Part shown: positions 33,585 through 40,856 of the stretch, piece after piece | Position numbering within the stretch: position 1 is the first letter of the stretch | Layout: each line of letters begins with the position of its first letter | DNA from: Flavivirga abyssicola | GTDB lineage: Bacteria > Bacteroidota > Bacteroidia > Flavobacteriales > Flavobacteriaceae | Length of the DNA: 64,000 nucleotides | Assembly (NCBI RefSeq): GCF_030540775.2 | Contig: NZ_CP141266.1 | Span: forward strand, 1,475,001-1,539,000 | Reading direction: 5' to 3' | Notes under the pieces: generated by a model | What the model was told of the DNA's origin: nothing | Seen by the model: the letters and a program-made list of their open reading frames with translations, nothing else | Databases searched by the model: none | Translations under genes and position numbers: made by a program

Positions 33585-34358
33585 TTAAACGATACCCTCT
33601 TGTAAACATTTTGAAACAAGTTCTCTAGAGTTTTTACACTTAGATTTTTTAAGCATATTTCGTTTATGTGTATTTACGGTGTGGTTCGATATATGTAAAA
33701 TACCTCCAATCTCTTTAGCCGTTTTTCCTTTTAATATTAGTGCTATGATTTCTTTTTCTCTTTTAGTGAATAAGTTTGAAATATCTTCTGTTGGAAGATA
33801 AACATCTCCTTGTTTTTCAAAGTGGATATTAGGTTTTTTTCTACTTATAAAAGAAAATTTATTACTCACAGGTGGGTTTAGATAAGTTACATCTGTATGA
33901 ATACCAATAGATGTTTGAATCATTCCATCATCGCTAACATTAATAACTTTGGTCTGATGCAAAATAGTTTTGTATTTACCATTAGCATGCCTTAATTTCA
34001 TTAAATATGATGTTTTATAATTTGATATATTTTCCTTACGAATATCATCAAGTTTAAATTTAATAATAACCGCCTCTTTTTCAAGAACATTTTCAATTTC
34101 ATCAGGGTGTGTAAGTTCAAAAAAAGTATCTATAGACCAATCTTCTGGTTTAATACCCAGTACCTCTTCAATACCTTCGTGTACGTATGTCATTTTGTAT
34201 GAGGCAAAATCTAAAATATAATAATAAAAAGACCCTGCGGTAAATAAAGAAGCAATTTGGTCTATAATTTCTATTATAGGTTCTTTATTGTTAGGAGTAG
34301 TCATTTTATTTTCCTGATCCCATAATTGAAGAAGTTTTTTAGTGTTTTCGTTCGTCAT
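33585..34358 (-). CDS. PAS-domain LuxR-type transcriptional regulator
   Basis: A 257-residue regulator. Residues about 40-160 form a PAS-like sensor (SFYYYILDFASYKMTYVHEG, IKPEDWSIDTFFELTHPDEI). The C-terminus FTKREKEIIALILKGKTAKE, then NHTVNTHKRNMLKKSKCKN, is a LuxR/GerE helix-turn-helix. Such PAS-LuxR proteins are common in flavobacteria and usually lack a phosphorylation site. It is divergent from the MORN-type secreted protein genes and may control them or the downstream hydrolase; the sequence does not decide this. Confidence 0.85.
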   Translation of the reverse strand: MTNENTKKLLQLWDQENKMTTPNNKEPIIEIIDQIASLFTAGSFYYYILDFASYKMTYVHEGIEEVLGIKPEDWSIDTFFELTHPDEIENVLEKEAVIIKFKLDDIRKENISNYKTSYLMKLRHANGKYKTILHQTKVINVSDDGMIQTSIGIHTDVTYLNPPVSNKFSFISRKKPNIHFEKQGDVYLPTEDISNLFTKREKEIIALILKGKTAKEIGGILHISNHTVNTHKRNMLKKSKCKNSRELVSKCLQEGIV

Positions 34359-34675
34359 TAATAATAGCTAAGTAATTTTTAAATATATAAAACATTTAGC
34401 TACTTCAAAAAATTAAAAAATAATAGAATTTTTATCTTCTTTATAATTAGAGAGTTATTAAAACATCTGTTTATCCCTCTTTTATGTTCGTTCATAGGTT
34501 TTGGTTGAAAAAAATACTTAAAAGTAGGTATTGATTTATGAGATGTTAAATGTTTAATTTTCAAAAAAATTAAGCCATCCTGTTTATACTTTAAAGATTT
34601 AGTTTCTGAGTTTTTTAAATGTGGCAAAAAGTAACCCTAACATCAAAGTTTAATGATTTGTTTAAAATAAAAATT
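34359..34675. repeat. promoter region, copy 1 of a duplicated segment
   Basis: No gene is seen in these 317 bases. From about 34463 to the start codon the sequence is alignable with 35600-35813, upstream of the next gene: both hold TTTTGGTT, AAAATACTTAAAA, TATTGATTTATGA, TTTATACTTT and a final TTTAAA...AAATTATGAAA pattern in the same order. Confidence 0.6.
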
Positions 34676-35491
34676 ATGAAAAACACAGTTTTATTTTTAT
34701 TATTATTTATCAACATTTCCTATTCACAAGAAACAGAAAAATTTAAATCAACTTGGGGTGGAAGTGAAAATGTGGCAAGTATTGGTCAACATGAAGTAGA
34801 TAATTCCAGGGGGTATAGGAGAGAGACAAAAATAAAAACAGGAGAATGGGAACATTATCATAAAAATGGTAACTTGGATTGGGTTGGTAGCTATATAAAA
34901 AATAAAAGAGTTGGAGTTTGGAAGTTTTATTATCCAAAAAGCGGTAATCTTTGGGCTAAAAAAAATTATGACAATGACAAACTAGAAGGTAAAAGTATAG
35001 AATATCATATAAATGGACAAGTATCAATAGAAAGTTCATATGCCAATGGTGAGCTGGTGGGTTCACAAACGAAGTATTATGAAAACGGTCAAATAAAAAG
35101 TAAAATGACTTTTGATAATGGAAATTTTGTGAGTCTAACAGAGGCTTATTCTGAAGATGGACAGCTTGAAGATATTGATAACGTACGAATGAAAAAATTA
35201 TATGGAAAGGTAGATGGGGATTATAGATTAATAGATCTTTTAAAAGCATATATTTTACTTGGTGACATGAGGATTCAAGAGGGAAAAGAAATAATAAATA
35301 AAATAAACAGTCTAGAGGATTCTCCAGTTAATAATAAACGTTATGATGAACTAACGGCTTCACTTGAAGAAAAATATAAGTCCGCACTTTCTCATTTTGA
35401 AGAAGTATATAAACACGACCCAAGTGATGATTTAAAAAGCAAAATTAAAAGTACTAAAGAGAAGCTTCTTAGTTGGAAACTAAAAAAATGA
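34676..35491 (+). CDS. secreted MORN/YwqK-repeat protein
   Basis: About 271 residues from the ATG at 34676, which begins a clean signal peptide (KNTVLFLLLFINISYSQ). At least four YwqK/MORN_2-like repeats of about 22 residues follow (GEWEHYHKNGNLDWVGSY, GVWKFYYPKSGNLWAKKNY, GKSIEYHINGQVSIESSY, GSQTKYYENGQIKSKMTF). The C-terminal 90 residues are helical with TPR-like character (YKSALSHFEEVYKHDP). YwqK-type proteins are sometimes named antitoxins, but there is no toxin visible here and an envelope role is more likely. It is the tandem paralogue of the gene at 35814. Confidence 0.75.
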   Translation: MKNTVLFLLLFINISYSQETEKFKSTWGGSENVASIGQHEVDNSRGYRRETKIKTGEWEHYHKNGNLDWVGSYIKNKRVGVWKFYYPKSGNLWAKKNYDNDKLEGKSIEYHINGQVSIESSYANGELVGSQTKYYENGQIKSKMTFDNGNFVSLTEAYSEDGQLEDIDNVRMKKLYGKVDGDYRLIDLLKAYILLGDMRIQEGKEIINKINSLEDSPVNNKRYDELTASLEEKYKSALSHFEEVYKHDPSDDLKSKIKSTKEKLLSWKLKK

Positions 35492-35813
35492 TTAAATATA
35501 AATATTAGAGGTGGAATGGATTATTTTACAACTATAATCCTGAAAGCAAATCACAACAAAGATTTAACCTTCTGAACTTAAATGCATTACTACAACATTT
35601 GATTATCTGATTTTTTAACATTTCATAGATTTTGGTTTAAAAAATACTTAAAATTAGATATTGATTTATGAATTGCTAAGCATTTAATTTGATAACAAAA
35701 TTACGCAGTTTATACTTTTGGGATTAAGTTTATGAATTTTTTAAAGTGGTGATGAAAATAAATAAGAGGGAACACTATTATCAAAGTAAAATGATTGGTT
35801 TAAATTAAAATTT
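35492..35813. repeat. intergenic region, copy 2 of the duplicated promoter segment
   Basis: There is no gene in these 322 bases. The part from about 35600 onward is a diverged copy of 34463-34675, so gene and promoter were duplicated together. The first 100 bases show nothing recognisable. Confidence 0.6.
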
Positions 35814-36605
35814 ATGAAAAGAGTTTTTTTATTGACAGCAATTTTGTCCGTTACCATCTCATCTGCACAAAGGGAGAAAAAAGAGTATTATGATACTGGT
35901 GAATTAAAATCTGTAATTGAATATAATGATAATGGATTCCCTGGAGATAGTAAATATTATTACAAAAATGGCAATTTAGAAAAAACAGGCCGCTGGGGAG
36001 GTAGATATACTTTGGGTGGCATAAAAACTTATATAGGTGGGGAATGGAAATATTACCATGAAAACGGTAAACTTTCTGCAGTTGGGTATTTTTATGATAA
36101 TGAAAAGACAGGTGAATGGAAAGAGTATAATAAGAATGGTTTATTAACTGGCAGCTTTGATTTTGACAGCAATAAGAGAAAAATTTACTATGAAACAGGT
36201 CAATTACGGCAAGAAGGTTCGTTAATAAATAATAAGCCACATGGAGAATGTTACGTTTACTATGAGAATGGAAAACTGTATGCAATTCAAAATTTTAATA
36301 ATGGAAAACGAAATGGGCTCTGGAAAGAATACTATGAAAATGGGAATATAAAAAATGAATATAATTTTGAATCCGATAAATTAGATGGTTTGTGGACTAC
36401 TTATTATGAAGATGGTAAATTATTTACAACAAGAGAATATGTTGAGCATAAGTTAATGAATGTTTTAAAATTGCTCAATAGAAATGGGGATAGTTTAGAT
36501 ACGGGAACTTTTAAAAATGGGAATGGGTTGCTAAATGTCTATAACCCCGAAGGTAAGTTAGAAGAACAGGTAACTGTTAAGAATGGGATATTTATCCAAG
36601 ATTAA
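35814..36605 (+). CDS. secreted MORN/YwqK-repeat protein
   Basis: A 263-residue protein with a signal peptide (KRVFLLTAILSVTISSAQ) followed by about eight YwqK/MORN_2 repeats. Examples are KEYYDTGELKSVIEYNDNGF, GEWKYYHENGKLSAVGYF, GEWKEYNKNGLLTGSFDF, GECYVYYENGKLYAIQNF, GLWKEYYENGNIKNEYNF and GLWTTYYEDGKLFTTREY. The repeats fold into a beta-meander that in other proteins binds lipids or proteins. It lacks the helical tail of its neighbour. It lies on the same strand as the upstream paralogue, with a duplicated promoter. Confidence 0.77.
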   Translation: MKRVFLLTAILSVTISSAQREKKEYYDTGELKSVIEYNDNGFPGDSKYYYKNGNLEKTGRWGGRYTLGGIKTYIGGEWKYYHENGKLSAVGYFYDNEKTGEWKEYNKNGLLTGSFDFDSNKRKIYYETGQLRQEGSLINNKPHGECYVYYENGKLYAIQNFNNGKRNGLWKEYYENGNIKNEYNFESDKLDGLWTTYYEDGKLFTTREYVEHKLMNVLKLLNRNGDSLDTGTFKNGNGLLNVYNPEGKLEEQVTVKNGIFIQD

Positions 36606-36655
36606 GTGAAAAATTATAGTAAGTATAAAAATATTATATATAATTAAAGAAAATT

Positions 36656-37126
36656 ATGAAGAATACAATTTTAACTTTAGCGTTAGTACTATTTTACAAT
36701 CTATGCTATTCACAAGAAGGAACTAATAGGAGTGAAGACTTTGATTGGGATACAGAATTTTATTTAAATCATGCAAATGTAGATGAGTCTGTAATAATTG
36801 AAGGGTGTGAAAACGCTACTGATAAAAAAAGTTGTTTCGACACAAAATTTAATGAAATATTAAACAAATACCCCTTTGAATGTTCAGATTGCAAAGATGA
36901 ACTTAAAATAATGGTGTCATTAAAAATAAATAAATATAGAGATATAAGATTCGGAGGGCTTAGAACTAACAACAAAATGTTCAATTCTCAATATTCTAAA
37001 AATGGGAAAAAAAGAAAAAAAATTGAGAGATTTTTATTAAAAAAAATAAAAATAATAAAACCAGCAAAACTCAATAATAAAATTGTTTCAGTTCAATGCT
37101 TTACAAAAATTATTAAAAAATATTGA
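36656..37126 (+). CDS. small secreted protein, unknown
   Basis: A 156-residue protein with a signal peptide (KNTILTLALVLFYNLCYSQ). The body contains four Cys residues in CENATDKKSC and CSDCKDE-type settings, suggesting disulfides, and ends in a strongly basic Lys-rich tail (KKIERFLLKKIKIIKPAKLN). I recognise no family. It follows the second MORN-repeat gene by 50 bases on the same strand. Confidence 0.6.
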   Translation: MKNTILTLALVLFYNLCYSQEGTNRSEDFDWDTEFYLNHANVDESVIIEGCENATDKKSCFDTKFNEILNKYPFECSDCKDELKIMVSLKINKYRDIRFGGLRTNNKMFNSQYSKNGKKRKKIERFLLKKIKIIKPAKLNNKIVSVQCFTKIIKKY

Positions 37127-37279
37127 TACAAGTAATTTGTAAAAATTGACTAGAGAAAATATGCGGTTTTATTTTGCTAAAACAAATTAGCGGTAAAATT
37201 AAAAATATCAAAAACTAGCATAGAGAATACTAAAATCATATAAATAAAAGCTAGAACAATACCTTAAATCTAATTAATT

Positions 37280-37681
37280 ATGAAAACAATTAACATTTTA
37301 GCTCTAGTTTTATTTGCAATGTTATTTACTGCAAATGTAAATGCTCAAAAAAATAATAAGACTTATTATTATTTTACACAAGCAACTGCTCATATTCCAA
37401 ATAATGGCGGTAATAATGCAATAATAACTATAGTTAAAGAGATTACATGTGATAGCACTCCTCTTCCTATTAGTGGGATACGTTTAGGTGTTGAACGCCA
37501 AACACGTGATCATGTAAAAACTGAATATAATTGGGATAATTTCATAATTAAGTCTTACACATATTTTTCTACTAAAGCTGAAGCTGAGGAAAAACGAGCC
37601 CTAACTATTGGCAAATATGAACGAAAACGTTACAAAGTTATCAAGGATATTAATTTTGAATATCATTGCGATGAAAACTAG
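37280..37681 (+). CDS. small secreted protein, unknown
   Basis: A 133-residue protein. A signal peptide (KTINILALVLFAMLFTANVNAQ) precedes a 110-residue domain with beta-strand pattern and Tyr/Lys-rich ends (KTYYYFTQATAHIP, IGKYERKRYKVIKDINFEYH). There is one Cys in ITCDSTPLP and one near the end. No family is recognised. It is the last gene before the tRNA-Asn pair. Confidence 0.6.
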   Translation: MKTINILALVLFAMLFTANVNAQKNNKTYYYFTQATAHIPNNGGNNAIITIVKEITCDSTPLPISGIRLGVERQTRDHVKTEYNWDNFIIKSYTYFSTKAEAEEKRALTIGKYERKRYKVIKDINFEYHCDEN

Positions 37682-37888
37682 TATAAAAGAATATCTTGAC
37701 AATGGTTACTTTGATACTAAATAACTTCTCTAATTTTTCTTTTGAAATATCCAATTTGTAATAACTTTTTCCAAATTACAGAATAGCTTGAGCCTGTTTT
37801 TAAATATCAATTATTAACTCTATTCAATAGTTATCTAGATATATTAACTTGGCACCAAATGCTATGATTTAACTTCGAGAGTGCAAAT

Positions 37889-37926
37889 AAAAAAAGACCT
37901 TAAAAGTAAAAATACTCTTAAAGCCT
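37889..37926 (-). terminator. terminator of tRNA-Asn copy 1
   Basis: On the minus strand GGCTTTAAGAGTA pairs with TACTTTTAAGGTC (two G-U pairs) and is followed by seven T. It starts 12 bases after the tRNA. Confidence 0.8.
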
Positions 37927-37938
37927 TTATCTACTGTG

Positions 37939-38012
37939 CTCCTTCTCTTGGGCTCGAACCAAGGACCCTCTGATTAACAGTCAGATGCTCTAACCAACTG
38001 AGCTAAGAAGGA
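37939..38012 (-). tRNA. tRNA-Asn (GTT), copy 1
   Basis: A 74-base cloverleaf on the minus strand: acceptor TCCTTCT/AGAAGGA with discriminator G, D stem GCTC/GAGC, anticodon stem TCTGA/TCAGA with loop CTGTTAA (anticodon GTT), and T stem CTTGG/CCAAG with loop TTCGAGC. CCA is not encoded. It is identical to the copy at 38151-38224, 212 bases away, and has its own promoter box and terminator. Confidence 0.95.
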
Positions 38013-38035
38013 GTGTATTTTCGTCTTAGTGAGCG

Positions 38036-38043
38036 CAAATATA
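38036..38043 (-). promoter_or_regulatory. -7 box TATATTTG of tRNA-Asn copy 1
   Basis: A TAnnTTTG match on the minus strand 23 bases upstream of the tRNA. The sequence between box and tRNA resembles that of copy 2. Confidence 0.65.
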
Positions 38044-38112
38044 TATTTTTTTAATAAGTAATTCTAAAATTTAATGCGCATTTGCACATTTTACTAAAAA
38101 TAATTTTTGCAC

Positions 38113-38142
38113 AAAAAAACCTGATACTTTCATATCAGGTTT
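38113..38142 (-). terminator. terminator of tRNA-Asn copy 2
   Basis: ACCTGATA and TATCAGGT pair on the minus strand, followed by seven T. The sequence is close to that of the hairpin at 32522-32553. Confidence 0.8.
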
Positions 38143-38150
38143 AAATTTTG

Positions 38151-38224
38151 CTCCTTCTCTTGGGCTCGAACCAAGGACCCTCTGATTAACAGTCAGATGC
38201 TCTAACCAACTGAGCTAAGAAGGA
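38151..38224 (-). tRNA. tRNA-Asn (GTT), copy 2
   Basis: The same 74-base cloverleaf as at 37939-38012, with anticodon GTT. It is complete at both ends. Its 3' flank, including the GCAAAATT stretch and the hairpin, matches the flank of the tRNA fragment at 32562. This makes it the likely parent of that fragment. Confidence 0.95.
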
Positions 38225-38248
38225 GTGTGTTTTTCGCCTTAGCGAGCG

Positions 38249-38256
38249 CAAATATA
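38249..38256 (-). promoter_or_regulatory. -7 box TATATTTG of tRNA-Asn copy 2
   Basis: A TAnnTTTG match 24 bases upstream of the tRNA on the minus strand. Confidence 0.65.
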
Positions 38257-38296
38257 TGTATATTTTTAGTTACTGCAAATAAAAATTTTAAAAATT

Positions 38297-39625
38297 TTAT
38301 CCGAAAATGGCTTTATAAATGTCATTCCCATTAGCAAATAAAACTAAAGCTATTAAGATAAAGAAACCAACCATTTGTGCATACTCCATGAATTTGTCCC
38401 CTGGCTTTCTTCCAGACACCATTTCATATAGTAAAAACATTACATGACCACCATCTAAAGCTGGTATTGGTAACAAGTTTAATACACCCAACATAATAGA
38501 TAAAAAGGCTGTTAATTGCCAGAATGCAGCCCAATTCCAAGTAGAAGGAAACATCTTTCCTATAGCGGCGAACCCACCTATTTGAGACGCCCCTTTTTTA
38601 GTGAATATATATTTGAACTGTGCTAAATAGTCTTTAATTGACCAATATCCAACGGATAAACCACTAGAAATACTTTCTCCAAAAGAATAATCTCTGTGTT
38701 GATATTTAACATAGGATTCATCTGTAGGGATTGGCAGAATTCCTATCTTATTATCTTCAGTCGGTGTAATTGAGAGTGTCTTAATAACCGAGTCTCTTTT
38801 AACTGTTAAGTTAATACCTTCTTTTACATTATTCTTTAACGCATAAGTTAAATCGGAATAATAATTAATCTCTTTCCCATTAATGCTTAAAATTTTATCC
38901 GTTAATAAAAGACCTGCTTTGGCAGCAGGATAATCAGGAACTATAGAATCTAATTTAAAAGGAAATCTAGGAGTTAATGCTGGTATATCACCCGATTCGA
39001 AAAGCTGTGTTCCTATATCTTCAGGAACTTTTAGGGTTTCAACCGAACCATCTATTCGCTTTACTTCAATATTATCTACGGTTCTAAACATTAAATACGT
39101 AGACAAATTATCAGCTTCAGCAAAAGGAATATTATTTATAGAAACGATTTTATCACCATCCTTAAAGCCATATTGTTCCATTGTTTTTGTAACTCCATAG
39201 CCATATTTTATATCGTCCGTATTTTGGTAGTCTTCACCCCAAACAAACAATATCATCATATAAATAAAAAAGCCTAATAAAAAATTAACAATAACGCCAC
39301 CAAGCATAATAATTAAACGTTGCCATGCTGGTTTAGAACGAAATTCCCATGGCTGAGGTTCTTTAGCCATTTGCTCCGTATCCATACTCTCGTCAATCAT
39401 ACCTGCTATTTTAACATAACCGCCTAATGGTAACCAGCCTATGCCATAAACCGTATCGCCTATTTTCTTTTTGAATAAAGAAAATTTTACATCAAAAAAT
39501 AAATAAAACTTTTCTACTCTTGTTTTAAATATTTTAGCGGGGATAAAATGCCCCAGCTCATGCAAAACAACTAAAATGGAAAGGCTTAATAATAATTGAG
39601 CCGCTTTTATTAAAAATACAGACAT
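38297..39625 (-). CDS. rseP: site-2 intramembrane metalloprotease RseP
   Basis: A 442-residue membrane protease. The zinc site HELGH is in the first helix (VVLHELGHFIPAKIF) and the third ligand region LLPIPALDGGHVMF is in the penultimate helix. Two PDZ-like domains lie between (GYGVTKTMEQYGFKDGDKI and YPAAKAGLLLTDKILSING). YGIGWLPLGGYVKIAGM is the membrane-associated beta-loop. In the family it cleaves anti-sigma factors or signal-peptide remnants. It ends close to the tRNA-Asn promoter region and stands alone on the minus strand. Confidence 0.93.
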   Translation of the reverse strand: MSVFLIKAAQLLLSLSILVVLHELGHFIPAKIFKTRVEKFYLFFDVKFSLFKKKIGDTVYGIGWLPLGGYVKIAGMIDESMDTEQMAKEPQPWEFRSKPAWQRLIIMLGGVIVNFLLGFFIYMMILFVWGEDYQNTDDIKYGYGVTKTMEQYGFKDGDKIVSINNIPFAEADNLSTYLMFRTVDNIEVKRIDGSVETLKVPEDIGTQLFESGDIPALTPRFPFKLDSIVPDYPAAKAGLLLTDKILSINGKEINYYSDLTYALKNNVKEGINLTVKRDSVIKTLSITPTEDNKIGILPIPTDESYVKYQHRDYSFGESISSGLSVGYWSIKDYLAQFKYIFTKKGASQIGGFAAIGKMFPSTWNWAAFWQLTAFLSIMLGVLNLLPIPALDGGHVMFLLYEMVSGRKPGDKFMEYAQMVGFFILIALVLFANGNDIYKAIFG

Positions 39626-39839
39626 GTATTACATTTTTTTTATAACCGCACAAAAGTAAGCTTTTAAACCAACTTTAAAAAGACAATTATAATATGCTCT
39701 TATTATTTAACATGATTTTAAGCCTAAATACTATATACCCTAAATTTATCCATTCTATTTTTTGTTTTAAAAGATGAGAATATAACATCCTGAAAAATTT
39801 CTTTTTTTAATTAAATTTTTAGACTCCAATGTTTCATTG

Positions 39840-39847
39840 TATTTTTG
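39840..39847 (+). promoter_or_regulatory. -7 box TATTTTTG
   Basis: A TAnnTTTG match 25 bases before the ATG at 39873. It falls inside the longer ORF extension and so supports the later start. Confidence 0.5.
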
Positions 39848-39872
39848 TATAAGTTTAATTTTAACAGTTAAA

Positions 39873-40547
39873 ATGTTATCATTTTTTAAGGATTACAAAG
39901 GGTTTGCAATTGTATTTGTCATTATTTCTATTGTCATAGTTTCAATTATTTATAACACCCTAAATGTTTATCAACCACTACCTGTTTATCAACCTACTAT
40001 GGTGAGTACAGAATTGGTAGACAGTACCATTCAATATAAAAAGAAGTATCATAAAATAGCCGATTTTTCACTTACCAATCAAAATGGTAAAACGGTCACA
40101 CAAAACGATTATAAAAACAAAATATACGTAGCCGACTTCTTTTTCACTACCTGCCAGACTATTTGCCCCATTATGACCGATCATATGGCGCAAATACAAC
40201 AAAAAATTATTAATGACAACGACGTTATGTTACTCTCTCATTCTGTAACTCCAGAAATAGATACAGTTGCCCAGCTAAAACGTTATGCTAAGAAAAAAGG
40301 AGTAAATGATAGTAAGTGGAATTTAGTTACTGGGGACAAAAAACAAATATATCAACTTGCCAGAAAAAGTTATTTAGCGGTTAAAGACCACGGAGATGGA
40401 GGACCTTTTGATATGGTACATACTGAAAACTTTATGCTTATTGATAAAAAACGTCAAATAAGAGGGTTTTATGACGGTACAAATAAGGAAGATATTGATC
40501 GCTTACTTGATGATATTAAAATCCTAAAAGAAGAATATCAAAAATAG
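39873..40547 (+). CDS. SCO1/SenC-family copper-binding thioredoxin-like protein
   Basis: About 224 residues. An N-terminal membrane anchor (GFAIVFVIISIVIVSIIYNT) is followed by a thioredoxin fold with the SCO copper site: CQTICPIM (CxxxC) in FFTTCQTICPIM and the downstream His in DMVHTENFML. SCO proteins deliver copper to the CuA site of cytochrome oxidase. I took the ATG at 39873, after the -7 box. It lies directly ahead of feoAB on the same strand but with its own gap of 72 bases and a separate promoter for feoA. Confidence 0.9.
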   Translation: MLSFFKDYKGFAIVFVIISIVIVSIIYNTLNVYQPLPVYQPTMVSTELVDSTIQYKKKYHKIADFSLTNQNGKTVTQNDYKNKIYVADFFFTTCQTICPIMTDHMAQIQQKIINDNDVMLLSHSVTPEIDTVAQLKRYAKKKGVNDSKWNLVTGDKKQIYQLARKSYLAVKDHGDGGPFDMVHTENFMLIDKKRQIRGFYDGTNKEDIDRLLDDIKILKEEYQK

Positions 40548-40563
40548 TTTTCTATCAACCATT

Positions 40564-40593
40564 TTTTTAGACTACTTTTTTATGCTATTTTTG
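40564..40593 (+). promoter_or_regulatory. feoA promoter with candidate DtxR half-site
   Basis: TTTTTTAGACTA at 40564-40575 matches one arm of the dtxR-region palindrome (TTTTTAGA...TCTAAAAA). The -7 box TATTTTTG follows at 40586-40593, 26 bases before the feoA TTG. Iron regulation of feoAB by the nearby DtxR protein is an inference. Confidence 0.5.
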
Positions 40594-40619
40594 CTTCTTT
40601 AAAATCAATCTAAATAAGC

Positions 40620-40856
40620 TTGCAAGACACTTTAGCACAACTCAAACGTGGTGAAAAGGGTATTATTACCGATGTTTCATCTATTCATATACCTTTAAAG
40701 CTCTTAGAAATGGGATGTTTACCAGGCAATTCTGTGCAACTTGTACAACTTGCTCCTTTTCAAGACCCTATGTATCTTAATATAAATGGTACTCATTTGG
40801 CTATTAGGAAAGAAACGGCTTCTCATGTTTTAATTGAAAAGGTAACATATGAGTAA
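40620..40856 (+). CDS. feoA: FeoA-like ferrous iron transport accessory protein
   Basis: A 78-residue SH3-like FeoA protein starting with TTG. LAQLKRGEKGIITDV and ISIP-LKLLEMGCLPGNSVQL-like segments, then DPMYLNINGTHLAIRKETA, follow the family pattern. FeoA interacts with FeoB and influences its activity. It overlaps feoB by 8 bases, so the two are coupled. A candidate iron-repressor half-site lies upstream. Confidence 0.9.
   Translation: MQDTLAQLKRGEKGIITDVSSIHIPLKLLEMGCLPGNSVQLVQLAPFQDPMYLNINGTHLAIRKETASHVLIEKVTYE

Noticed and set aside
35851-36285. Minus-strand ORF of 144 codons opposite the MORN gene
   Set aside because: A His/Tyr-rich antisense reading created by the repeated GAATGG and AATGG codons of the MORN repeats.
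34676-36605. A toxin-antitoxin system based on the YwqK label
   Set aside because: Both proteins have signal peptides and no toxin partner lies beside them, so an antitoxin role is not supported.
39811-39820. A DtxR-type half-site TTTTTAGACT upstream of the SCO1-like gene
   Set aside because: It is short and AT-rich with no second arm, so chance is a sufficient explanation, although it resembles the feoA half-site.
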